Positions 25,224 through 36,299 of a DNA stretch of 64,000 bases are shown in pieces. Each line of letters starts with the position of its first letter. The stretch's first letter is position 1. The notes beneath the pieces are model-generated. The model did no database searches. It was given only the letters and a program-made list of their open reading frames with translations, and was not told where the DNA came from. Made by a program: the position numbers and the translations under genes. The stretch comes from Buxus sempervirens (lineage: Eukaryota > Streptophyta > Magnoliopsida > Buxales > Buxaceae). Where the stretch lies: positions 38,311,942 to 38,375,941 of the forward strand of contig OX387188.1 in assembly GCA_947561395.2 (NCBI GenBank), read 5' to 3'.

Positions 25224-25670
25224 TCAGTTTTGACCGAGGAATCCTTGAGCCATCTTCAAGTAGCCACCAACCCCACCCTCTGAACCGCCATCTCCCTCAG
25301 ATTTCGACTGTGCAGGAGCATCTTTGGGAGGATCAGTTGAATGGGTTTTTGCAGAATCGCCGGAGCTGGTGTCGGTGGTGGTGGTGGAGGGCTGAGAAGT
25401 TTTGTACTGGTGGAGATAATTCTCAGCCTTCTCCACATACTGGCCAACGCCTTTCTCCTGATCCAGCTTGCCATAATGAGAGGCAGCAGCAAGCAGATCC
25501 CCTGCAGCATCAGCAGCTCTGGCTTTGTCTACCTTGCCTGTTTCATTTCGGAGACTGGCTTGAATTGCCTCAGATACCACCTTGGCACTGGACATCAGCT
25601 CAGATGTGGAAAATTGGTTTTCTTCTTTCTCCTTTTGGGTGATGGGTTTTTTCTCAGAACTTGGATCCAT
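25224..25670 (-). CDS. Nodulin-related protein 1-like, copy B
   Basis: This single-exon gene encodes 148 aa and is the tandem paralogue of 15857-16312, with the same start (MDPSS) and domain order. Shared blocks are FSTSELMSSAKV, KARAADAAGDLL, QEKGVGQYV and YLKMAQGFL. Copy B lacks three residues of the Thr-rich linker and has substitutions in the central helix (AIQASLRNETGK against AGQATLRNEKDK). The frame is intact. It is divergent from the complete GDAP2 gene, whose start codon is 2.8 kb away. As with copy A, the molecular role is unknown; family members are reported as stress-responsive. Confidence 0.87.
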   Translation of the reverse strand: MDPSSEKKPITQKEKEENQFSTSELMSSAKVVSEAIQASLRNETGKVDKARAADAAGDLLAAASHYGKLDQEKGVGQYVEKAENYLHQYKTSQPSTTTTDTSSGDSAKTHSTDPPKDAPAQSKSEGDGGSEGGVGGYLKMAQGFLGQN

Positions 25671-28467
25671 AATTTGTTATAAGTCACAGGAAATCTTACT
25701 CAGAGAGAGGAGAAAGAGGGGCTTGGAACTTGTTGAATACTCCTTCTGTATAAGTAGCCTCAGAAGTTAATGCGGCAAGCGATGAGGATGTGGTTGATCT
25801 TGATTCTTAAAACTAAAAGCATCCAAAGTCCAATTATAGAGGGCCATAGTAATTGAGGACAGTGGGAGTGGGATGCATCATGATTTATGACCACAACTTT
25901 CCTGAGTGAGACTTTAATTTTGTAATGTCTCGTGACTCTCGTCATCTTTGATATCTGACTTAAAATATGCCACTTGGGTCGGTTATTTAACCTGTCGCCT
26001 GTCGGCAACGACCTCCGTTCCTTGCTTTAAGTCTCTTTGTTAAGGGGGCGGGGCCAGGCTGAGCTCTGGCCTGACCCACAGGACTTCGCCGGAAGGGGTT
26101 CGTTTCAAGTATATGCTAATCCTTAGAGTAGATTCCCTAAAAATTTTCCTTAAATTTAAGGAAATTTACAACTTTTGTATTTTAGAGATCCTTCAACCTA
26201 CAGTGGATTCCCTAAAATAAAGGGTGAAACATCATTACTTTTAAGCATTTTTAGAGTTTTTTATTATAATGATTTGACATAAAACATACCGATTTAACAT
26301 AAAGTTTAAATGGTTTGAGTTTAGGGAGGTTACATAATTTGAGAAAGCACTATAGCAATCTCTAAATATTTGGAAAATAATATAAGGATAGGGAAGTTTC
26401 TGCAAGTCAAATTTTGCAGTATTCCCTTTTTTTCTTCCTTATTTTGAAGATAGGGAATAAGATAAGGAAACCGTTGCTAATGCTCTTAGTCCTTATCTTC
26501 CACAACAGGATCTCATTTTGATTCTTACTATACTAAATGAGAGATAGTTGGCCCTTTCACTCCTGCGCGAAGCATGCACAAGGAGGTGATAAATGGGTTT
26601 TCTTAAGGAACAACTAATATTTTGAGGAAGTGATGAAGTGAAAATATCAAGTTGCCCTAATAAAAATATCTTATAAAAGGGTATTATAAAGATTATAGCT
26701 ATAAATTCTAAGGGACTGCTTCCCATTTATTTATAGTATTATATCAAGAGAACACTTGAGATTCTTGACTACATCTACTTCCTATGATATCTTTCACTTT
26801 TTTCTCCCAATTAATTATTTACACACACCTATCTTGATAAGCCCAAATTACCTTTTATCTACTTTTATCTCCCAATAATTGCTTATAGTTATGATAACTA
26901 TCTATCAACTAATCAAGTAGTTTTAAATACATATTCAAACATTCTAGAGGATAAAAGGAATTGCACTAGTCTTTTGTAGAAAGCAACAAAGCATTGCGCG
27001 TGTGTTTTCCTTGGTATGGTATAAATTTCAACAAAGAAAAAAAAAATTTTAAAAGAAAGAGGACTCCAATAGCGGAAGGCAGTTATATGCTGTTTTAATT
27101 TATGCTAACAAGGGAAATGCACATGCTATGCTTGTAACAAAAGACTTAGGAACAAAGAGGATTTGGGCAATTAGTTGCAACACGTGGCTCTATGCCAGAA
27201 GAATTAGAAAACGTTTTGGACGGAGACATTCATGGGAAGTCTTTTGGTGTTACTTCTTGGCAATTGGAAGCACATCGTGAAGGTGGTTATTAACACACGT
27301 TGCATTATCAAAACTGGTATTAGAGTAAATTTAGAATTAATTGGAGGGTATTTGGGATACAAAATGTCAGCCAGAAAACGATGTATTGTCTTTATGTATC
27401 AATGTTCTACGTTTCGGTGCCGGTGGGCGTGCCGCCTATCGGCCAAAACGAAATTTCGGCAGCACATTGCCGGCGTGCCGCCGAAACGGCGGAAAATTAA
27501 AAAGGCAAAAATCGGGTTTTTTTTTCGTGCCGGTGAAAATTTCGTTGGCACGCCGCTCCGTTTCATGTATAAAAACTGATTTTTTTTTTCTGTTTCGTCC
27601 GTGCCGGTCCATGCCGCTCGTGCCGGTGACAAATCGTCGAAATTTCGGTGATTTGCTGGCGATGCACCCAGAACGATTTCCCCCGGCGATTTTATGGAGA
27701 CGTGTAAGATTTTATGGAGACGTTTAAATTACTTTGTCTCCCTACTCTATGCTTTTATATAATGTGATGTAGATGTAGAAATAGACGTTTAAAGAAGCAA
27801 TTGATAGAACACGTGGCTCTATTTCCGGATTCATTACTCTCGTGAATCATATGTTAAGGAAAAAAAAAAAAAGCCTCTCTTCACTTTTGTACTTTAGGGT
27901 TTAGAGGGAGAGGGATCGTTAATATGAACTCTTCTGAAGAAGGCTTGGCCCGACCAAGTCCCTGGGCTCGGCCCTATGACGGTGAAGCCAGGACCATAGA
28001 CCATTTCCCATTCACATAAGGCTAAAGGCCCAGGCCAAACCCATTCGAGTTAAAGAGAACACTTTACCTCGAAATTTTTAGAGAACTTTTTAAATTTTTT
28101 TTTCTTTTTGTTTTTTCTTGGATTATTATTATTATTTTGTTTTTTTGCTAATATATGATTTTCGACAACTCGCAAATTTGTGATCTTCCGGAGACATCAT
28201 CATCTCTCTATTAAGACATATGATTTTGATTGAAAATGGAACCAATTACAACGCGATCCTTTTAGAGCATTTCTGGAGGCAAGGTTGTGTTCAATTAGGG
28301 TTTGCAATCTTTGAATTTTAGTTTGGAATTGAATTTGGAAATCGTTGTTGACAATTTTTGAAATTTTGAATTCGTTAAGATGGGAGGGAATTTTGAGGAC
28401 TCGTGATCCTAGGTTTGACGGATTCGATTTGGTAACTTTGGTTGTTAAAGATTTTTGGGTCTGCAAG
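25671..28467. other. Divergent spacer between NRP copy B and GDAP2
   Basis: It holds upstream sequence for both genes. Two CACGTGG motifs (G-box/ABRE core) lie at 27181-27187 and 27810-27816. The block 27900-28060 is shared with copy A. The long reading frame that reaches GDAP2 from 28345 is only the 5' UTR read in frame. Confidence 0.6.
27401..27700. mobile_element. GC-rich insertion specific to copy B
   Basis: Between atgtattgtctttatgtat and gattttatggagacgt, copy B has about 300 bp that copy A lacks. The insert is rich in gtgccggtg/ccgccga motifs with local self-complementarity (for example gccggcgtgccg). The 16-base gattttatggagacgt occurs twice in a row at its right edge (about 27688-27725). 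Terminal repeats could not be fixed. It is probably a non-autonomous element, with open frames in several phases that I take as composition effects. Confidence 0.55.
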
Positions 28468-31400
28468 ATGAACCGGAGCGTGACTTCGGCCACCGTCCGG
28501 GGAGGTATGCCAACCGAAAGCGGAGACTATGTGGTGAATCTTGATCAAGTTCCGCGTTGGATTGATGCAGATCAAAGGTCTTCTTTGGCATATGGGAGCG
28601 AGGATACTTCCTTTTCCGGTTCGTATTTCTTGGATCCCCTCGCATCCTCGTCTGGAGGAGACGGTGGTAGCAACGGGATTAGGTCGAGGTTTCCTGTCGA
28701 TCATGAAGTCAATTCAAAGATTTATCTTTGGCGGGGCAACCCTTGGAATCTTGAGGTTGATGCTGTTGTGAACTCCACCAATGAGGTGAGCAGTGAATTC
28801 TCTAATGAGAGTACTTGTTTCTCTGTTCCTTGTGTAGAACATTTTTAGTTGATTTTTGTAATAATTACTAATCTTCTTTGAAACTGATGCCATGGCATTA
28901 AATTTGTTTCTCTTTATTGAGGATTGATTTAATAGTTAGGGTAGCTTATAAGCTCAGGTAAAGTGATTGAATTAGGCTCTCTTGCTAGTTTCTCAAGTTT
29001 GTTTGTTTGTTTTATAGAATTTGGATGAAGCACACAGCAGCCCAGGTTTGCATGCTGCAGCTGGCCCTGGTCTTGCGGAAGAGTGTGAGATGCTGGTAAG
29101 CTGGAGTGGTCGAAATTTTTCTCTATCAGATTTCAGTTCTTCTATTTTGTTTGTTTATTTGTTGATAGTTTTCAAAGTCAAACATGAACATAGCATGAGA
29201 TATGGGAAACGTAAATCATGGTTAATTTGTACTTACAATTTATATAATTATAATTAGAGGAGGAATGAGAATACATAAAACAAGTTTTTTTTTGTTTTAT
29301 GTATTCGCATGAAAAGGTTGTTTGCCCGAGGAAATTCTGATAAGATGACACTTATATGGAGAAAGCACTGTCATTTGATAACGCATCTATTTTTCTTTGA
29401 CAGTAAGAAATCATGATCCTGCTTCGTTTTATACAGGGTGGATGCCGTACAGGAATGGCAAAAGCTACCAATGCACACAATCTCCCTGCTCAGTAGGTGT
29501 ATGAGTTTTGTGGTTTGTTGATTATTGTTTTATTTACTTGCATGCATACATACGTACATACATACATACATATTTTTATATTGTGATAGACATGCTCATT
29601 ATTATTGCTGTTATTTTTTGTAATGCTCATGACTGTGTAACTTAGTTGTGATGAGAGGGAAAAGGAATTCCTTTTATTATGATTCACCAGCCCCTTTTCC
29701 ATGTATTTGTCCTTAGAAACCACAGATGTTGATTATGTAAGTTAGGCGGGTATTCCAAACTCAGACCAGTAACATATATGGTTGTTCTCCAACATTAAAT
29801 TGATTTCCTGATATCTGGTGATAAGAGGAAGCAATCATATCTTTATGTACTGTTTTCTAAGGGTTTCAGGTATTGTTTAATTTTCAGATGGGATGGAGCA
29901 CTTTTTATCATAATATTCATATAGTCACTACATCAGCATGATATCTGTTTTAAGCATTTCTATGATCTCACTGCACAGAATGTGTATTTTGCTGTAACCA
30001 AGGTTTAGATTATTGGTTTCAGGTCAGGAATCAGCCCCCTCAATGCTTATACCAGTTTGTAGATATCGGCCAATACAAGTTGGTATATATCGGCTGACCC
30101 AAGTCGGATATAGGTTGACAACATTGAAAGATAGAAGCAATTTGATGAGTATTAGAATCTACATTTTAAGATATTCACTTATAGATTATATATCACTTAT
30201 GGATTATATACTTTCTAATGGTAATTTTTTTATGAACCATCCTTTTCCTGTAGCATTTATTCTAATATTTCATTTCCTCTATAAAAATATATATGATATG
30301 TTATAATCCATTTCTTAGTGCTCATTTGATGTCAACTCAGAAACATGCTTCTTCCATGTAAGTTTGATGGATTAATGATTTCTTAAATGATCTTTCAGGA
30401 GGATTATTCATACTGTGGGTCCAAAGTATGCAGTTAAATATCATATTGCTGCCGAAAACGCTCTGAGTCTCTGTTACCGCTCTTGTCTTGAACTTCTCAT
30501 TGAGAGTGGACTTCAAAGGTTGTTATGCAGTCGGTGCTGCATATATTGATCTGTTTTTTCAGATTGATTTTTCATTCTTTGAGGACAGTTGAGACTTATC
30601 TTAGATTGAAATTTTTAAATGCAGCATTGCTTTTGGTTGTATATACACAGAGGCTAAAAACTATCCCCGTGAACCTGCTGCACATGTAGCAATAAGTAAG
30701 ATTAATCCTTGTGTTGCAGTGTTATTTATTTTATTTGGTGATGCTCTTCTTTACTTGCCAGTGTGTAGCTTTTGATGAAATGCCTATCATGTAGCACATT
30801 TGTATAACATATAATTATAATAGCTATCTACATATGCGTGTATTTATGATGTATGTGATGCAAATTTATGAAGAAAATGAGTAAAAGATTCTTTCTTTCA
30901 TCTGGAACTATTCACAAAGTGTTTTGTTCCATTTCTTTTTGAATATATATTTTTCATCTGGAACTGATCAGGGACTGTGCGACGGTTTCTTGAGAAGCAG
31001 AAAAATAAGATTAAAGCAGTTGTCTTTTGTACTACCTCATCATCTGATACAGAGATATATAAAAGGTATTGCTCCTCCATGTATTGCTTCCATTGCCATG
31101 CTGCCACAAAATTCAGTTTTTTTAGCATCAGTTAATTGTAACCTACATGTTTCTCAGTTTGTGTTTGTGCTGATCTCAAGCTTTATAGATTTTTCTTATG
31201 CTATTCTATCGTGCAGATTGCTTCCACTTTACTTTCCTAGGGATAACCATGAAGAGGAGATCGCATTGTCAAAGCTGCCTGCAGACGTTGGGGACGAGAA
31301 TGGTGAAACAGCAATAGATGAACGCAAAATCAGAATAAAGCCATTGCCTGCTGGCGCAATGAATACACCTAAACCTGTCACATTGCCTGAAGATTTTTCT

Positions 31401-34400
31401 AGTGGTGATGTTGGTTTGAAAATGAGACGGTTAGTGTAACTTAATACTCATTGGAAATGACGAATGTATATGCATGTTTATGTAGTTTATTCTTTATACG
31501 TAAGAGATCACTGCCTCCTATTCATCCAAAAAAAAAAATAGATCACTGCCCTTTATTCACAAATATTGGAACAGATGGTGTCTGATATAAGTAATTGTCT
31601 TCATCGGTCAACTAGTTCTCTAATTGCAAGAAGTTAAATCTTAAAATTATGTTTGTAATTCTGCCAGGAGCATTAGTTATGTTAAATGGCACTACATAGG
31701 CTAATTGAGCAATAAGTGGCATCTTTTACATTGTCATTGGTTTACTTGACGTCATATTACTCCTAGTTTAATCCCAGCCATTTTGGTGTCAGGGGTTTGA
31801 ATCCTGTTTTTCAATTCCACTATGAGCTCAATTTATGAGAACAAAATTCATGAAAGGATATAAAGAAAGCTATATGCAGGATGACAACCTGAACCAATCT
31901 TGAGTTTAGTCATTAGCATCATGCCCAAAACATGCATAAATATTGAATTTATTAAATTAAGTCACCTGTGTGTGTGTGTATCATAGCACATAGGAAACCT
32001 ACAATGCATGCCGCACTTGTTTGGGCCCAAAAGAGAATTCATCTAATTTTTTGCCTGAGGAGCCTCTATGCAAAGAATAGCTTGTTTGGATACTTGTAAT
32101 AATCTTATTAGGCCTTGGAATCATTGACTGTGACACGTAGCTTTCATGTGGTTCATGGTAATCAATAGAATTTTGTTCATATTTAACTTGACTTTGACAC
32201 GTAGCTTTCATGTGGTGTCATGGTAATCAATAGAATTTTGTTCATTTTTAACTTTTATATTCGTGGATGGATTAAAATTTTTGTATTCTATGCAATGAAT
32301 CCCATATTTCATTACCCATGCCTTCATCATTTCATGTTTGTTGAATTTATAGAAAGCTGTTATCGTAACAGGAATTCCTCTTACTTGGATTCATATTTGG
32401 ATCCTGAATTCATGGCCTTAATGAAGGATCCTGATGAGAGACATAAGGAAAAGTGGGAAAAAGTTGCCAAAGCTCAGAGCAGTTGGAATTGTGCAAAAAT
32501 GCTGGGATTTGGAGATCTTGGTGGTCCTCCGTTGTCTGCTGCTGAAGAATATGCACTTCATTCAAGATATCTTGCTAAAGCAAATTCTCTCAATCTTTCT
32601 GAAATTGCAGAAATGAAGATTGTGTAAGTATTTCTTCTCTCCTGCTTCCTCGCACCCTTTCTAAGTTTTTCGTTAGCTACACCCTGGATTTTTGTTTTGT
32701 TTTTGTTTTTTTTTCTTGAGTAACAACTAATATATATTTATGTTGCTTTGCATTTTATTTCACCAAGCCAGTATTTCTTGTTTTTTTCTAGTGGCATTGG
32801 TCACGGTTTAAAAGTTTTGGATTGCCTTTTTCCAATTTTTTTTTGGTTATCTTTTATGGTGGCTTAGACTGTAACAATGAATAGAGAACAAATAAGCAAA
32901 ATCTATCTACCATTGGATGCCATTTCAGTTGACCTTTCAATGCAGTGATGGATATGCCTGTCCATTTTTATATGTATGTTCTTGGTGTGGCTCTGATTGT
33001 TTTTTAGATTCATTTCAGATATCCAGGTCTTTTAGCTACCTTTTTCTTTGCTATTTCAGTTACCGTGGTGGGGTAGACTGTGAAGGACGGTCTGTAATGG
33101 TGGTGGTGGGAGCCCATTTCCTGTTGAGATGTCTTGATCTGGAGCGCTTTGTTCTTTATGTTGTAAAGGTGTATCAAGTACAGCTTGTTTATTATGGCAT
33201 CTATTACTTGTTGAAATATTTTTTCATGCATAGCTGTCTGGATTTTGAAGTTTTGCGTCTTTTCATGAGCTGCAAACCTCTTTTTATATTTTCATTTTGT
33301 TTTATTTTATTTTCTTTCTCCTCCTGGTTTTCAGATGTGAAATTTGTGATTCTCCTTCTATTATCTTTGTTCTTAAGTGTTGATGTCTCATTTGTTGACT
33401 GTTAACTTTCAGGAATTTGAGCCTGTGATACAGAAACCCTATAGTATTGTGTATTTCCACTCAGCCGCATCTTTACAACTGTAAGTATGATGTGGTTGAC
33501 TTGGCACAATGTGTAAAAATTTAGCTACAAGAGTTGTTTAACTGATTCATACAACTTGACATGGAGGAGCTTGGTTCACTCAGATTCTTTTCTGCACCCA
33601 AATAAGCATTATACTGTGTGGGGAAAAATTTTATTCCTTCCAAGTTTCTTTACAGTGATTGTACTCACCTTCCACAACTTGGGCTATCTATTGATCTTCA
33701 CAGAAACACATGGTTATTACAAAAATTCAACCAAAGAACAGGAAGTCCTTACTTGGATATCAGAATGCTTTCACAAATATGCAGAAAAAAAAAGTCTTAT
33801 CCCCACTAGTTGGCTACATGAATCCTGTGCTTCCATCATAATCTGTTAAAAGTCATAGCTTCAGTAAATCTATGTGCGTTTTAATGAATTTACCATCTTA
33901 AATCTCTTTAACACCTTAATTCATTAAACATGCAAGCCATTGCTCCTCCTCACCGTCACCTCCTTAGGACTTTGATCATAAATGAAACTAAATTAAAAAT
34001 CTAACTGAAACAACTGAAATATGTGCAAAAAGACTATGAAGCCTCTCCTTCCCCGGTAGTGGATATCTTGAACTGAGATCTCTCTTTTGTTCTTAGCAAC
34101 AATATCTGATACTAACCTCTCTTTGTTGAGCAGTCAACCAGATTTGGGGTGGATGAGGAGATTACAACAAATACTTGGTCGGAAGCATCAGCGTAACTTA
34201 CATGTATGCAAAACTTAAATGTTCCGTTTATTTGGAGATCAAATATTCATACTTCAAAATTTTTTATTTATCCTCCTGCCATGTAGGCAATGTATATTCT
34301 CCATCCTACCTTTAGCCTTAAAGCAACGATTCTTGCTCTACAAATGTTTGTAGATGGTGAGGTATGTACTTTATTTTCCTTTGATTTATCAACTGATTGG

Positions 34401-34894
34401 AGAAGTAGAAGAAAATTACATTTTTTTTTTCTTTGTTTGTAAATAAATCACTGGCGATCTGAAATACCTGTACATTAACTCTTTTATCTGCAAGCTTCTG
34501 TCACTGAAATTTCCAAGTGTTGTGCCAGGCATGGAAAAAAGTTGTGTACGTTGATAGACTTTTGCAGCTGTTCAGATATGTTCCTCGCGAGCAGCTAAGC
34601 ATCCCAGATTTTGTTTTCCAGTTGAGTCTTTTGTTGTTATTCTTTCTAATTAAATTGAAGCAGTAGAGGGGCTTTTTATTTTTGGATTAGATATTGCCGT
34701 AGCGGCTATGACCCATTTGAAATATGCAGCAATTCATCGTCCAGTACTGGCTTTCCAGCATACTTATAGTAGAATATCAGTAGCTATGTCTATGTCTCTA
34801 ATGATGAGATTCATGCAGGCATGATCTTGAAGTGAATGGAGGTAAAGGAATTATCGTGGACCCTAGAACAAAATATGCATATAACCGACCATAG
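28468..34894 (+). CDS. GDAP2: GDAP2 homologue: macro domain + Sec14/CRAL-TRIO domain
   Basis: This complete gene encodes 563 aa. The exons are 28468-28785, 29018-29095, 29437-29492, 30399-30518, 30625-30695, 30972-31065, 31217-31429, 32372-32623, 33060-33168, 33413-33480, 34134-34203, 34287-34361, 34529-34620 and 34819-34894, all in phase with GT-AG introns. Residues about 80-240 form a macro domain (VVNSTNENLDEAHSSPG, AGPGLAEEC, GGCRTGMAKATN, HTVGPKY), a fold that binds ADP-ribose or related ligands. Residues about 370-550 form a Sec14/CRAL-TRIO-like domain (VMVVVGAHFLLRC, YSIVYFHSAASLQ, HPTFSLKATI), typical of lipid binding. The ATG at 28468 is chosen because it leads into MNRSV and the conserved PTESGD and LDQVPRW; the upstream frame is 5' UTR. 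Length and layout match the Arabidopsis At1g69340 product (562 aa as I recall). Its substrate is not known. Confidence 0.95.
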
Positions 34895-36299
34895 GTGTAA
34901 GATTTTGCAGTTTCTGTGTGCAGCTGGACATGCTCTTAGGGTTCTGAGTTCCTTAATTTTGTGTACAAGTTGCGTATATTTTTAATTCGTTGTTCTGTGT
35001 AAAAGATGGAAAGAAGATCGGTCCTTTGTATGTCAAAATGAATTTTGAGTTCTTTGTAACTTCTGAAGATGGAAGTAAAGTCAGCCTTTTTTTGTGCCTG
35101 GTGTTTGTTTCTTGAAAGGTTATCATTATATCATGCGACCATTTTGTCTACCATATAAAACGTTTGCTATCTGTTATTTTACAGGATTTAAGTCAGAGAA
35201 ATTTGGATCTATTGCGAAATGTGAAAAAGTCTACTTACAATATTTTGCCCATAATGATAATGGGCCCCCAGTGCTTGGTGCTTGAATCGTTAGATCAATA
35301 ATTCCAACTTGAACATTAATGTGGCATTGAAGGTTTCATCTCTCGTCTGTATCACCGTATGGAATGGTTGGTTGCTTTGCAGCTGACCTTGAGGGAGAGG
35401 GAGAGGGCTTTGTCGATATAAAAACAGAGTTTTATACGTTAGTTGAATCAAACGGTACTGAAATTAACATTGTTTTCAAAAACGTTATCAAACAGCCCCT
35501 AAAATACCCAGATTTAACCTCCTTGTCAGGTACTAATTTTTTCTTACATTTCACTTTCCTGCATTTCACTTTCTAAGTAGTTTTCTGGTGTACCACTATT
35601 GTTATGGCCCAATGGTCCTGTGAGTAATTCTCATGTCCTTTGGAGGTGGAGGTCCTATGATAAAATCACCTTGCCTGCAGGATTTGTTGCATTTTCGTGG
35701 CATTCACCCCCGACTAACAGGGATGTGCGGTAGTTATAGCTCAATCCGAACATTCCGTAACAGGGAGAAAGCCACTATAGTCACACCTAGGGGGTCGGCC
35801 ACGCTGGTAGGCCCCTTCCTTTTTGCCAACCAAAAAAAGTTTTTTTTTCTAGTGTACTTTGACATGCAAACAAGCCTATGGGAACTCATTTTTTTCTTAA
35901 AGGGTTCCATGAAATAATCGCAGATCAACAGTTTCTATTCCCTTAAGATGAAATTAAATAATACAAGTAACTTCCGTAACAGTTTCATTGCTCCAGAATA
36001 CTGGGACTGAGTACACCCTTAAAGGAAAGTGAGATTTTTTTTTAAAATCACAATTGATAACACACTACTCAAAGTTGAACGGCAGTTGGAGAAATACTGT
36101 GCATATCAGAAGAAAAAGGGCCAAAAAAAAAAAAAGGCAACATTATTTATGAATGATACATGTTAACTCATGAAACCAGACACTACAAGAGACCCAAAAG
36201 AATATTTTAGGCCAAATAAGACATGTACAAGGTAATCTCTCTCCATTTCCTTAATAAAAATTTTCAATATCACAAATCAATACTACCTCCTCTTTCACT
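34895..36299. other. Convergent intergenic region, GDAP2 to DUF863 gene
   Basis: The 3' UTRs of two tail-to-tail genes probably occupy part of this. I see no gene or RNA. Bases 35640-35830 have a higher GC content than their surroundings and no identity I recognise. Confidence 0.55.

Larger units (their letters stand above)
24803..32898 (+). repeat. Tandem segmental duplication, copy B
   Basis: Direct repeat of 15479-24012. Similarity stops inside GDAP2 intron 8, after which only this copy continues into the remaining exons. Close to its start (24910-24945) a small local duplication with an A-rich filler interrupts the aligned sequence. About 300 bp of GC-rich DNA (27401-27700) is present here only. 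Confidence 0.95.

Noticed and set aside
27232-27727. Three overlapping open frames of 77-128 codons across the GC-rich insert
   Set aside because: Stops are rare there because of the high GC content. The products are Arg/Pro-rich in every frame, and the insert is absent from copy A.
28345-28467. In-frame extension of GDAP2 exon 1 upstream of the chosen ATG
   Set aside because: The 41 extra residues do not resemble the family N terminus, and MNRSV at 28468 is followed directly by conserved sequence.
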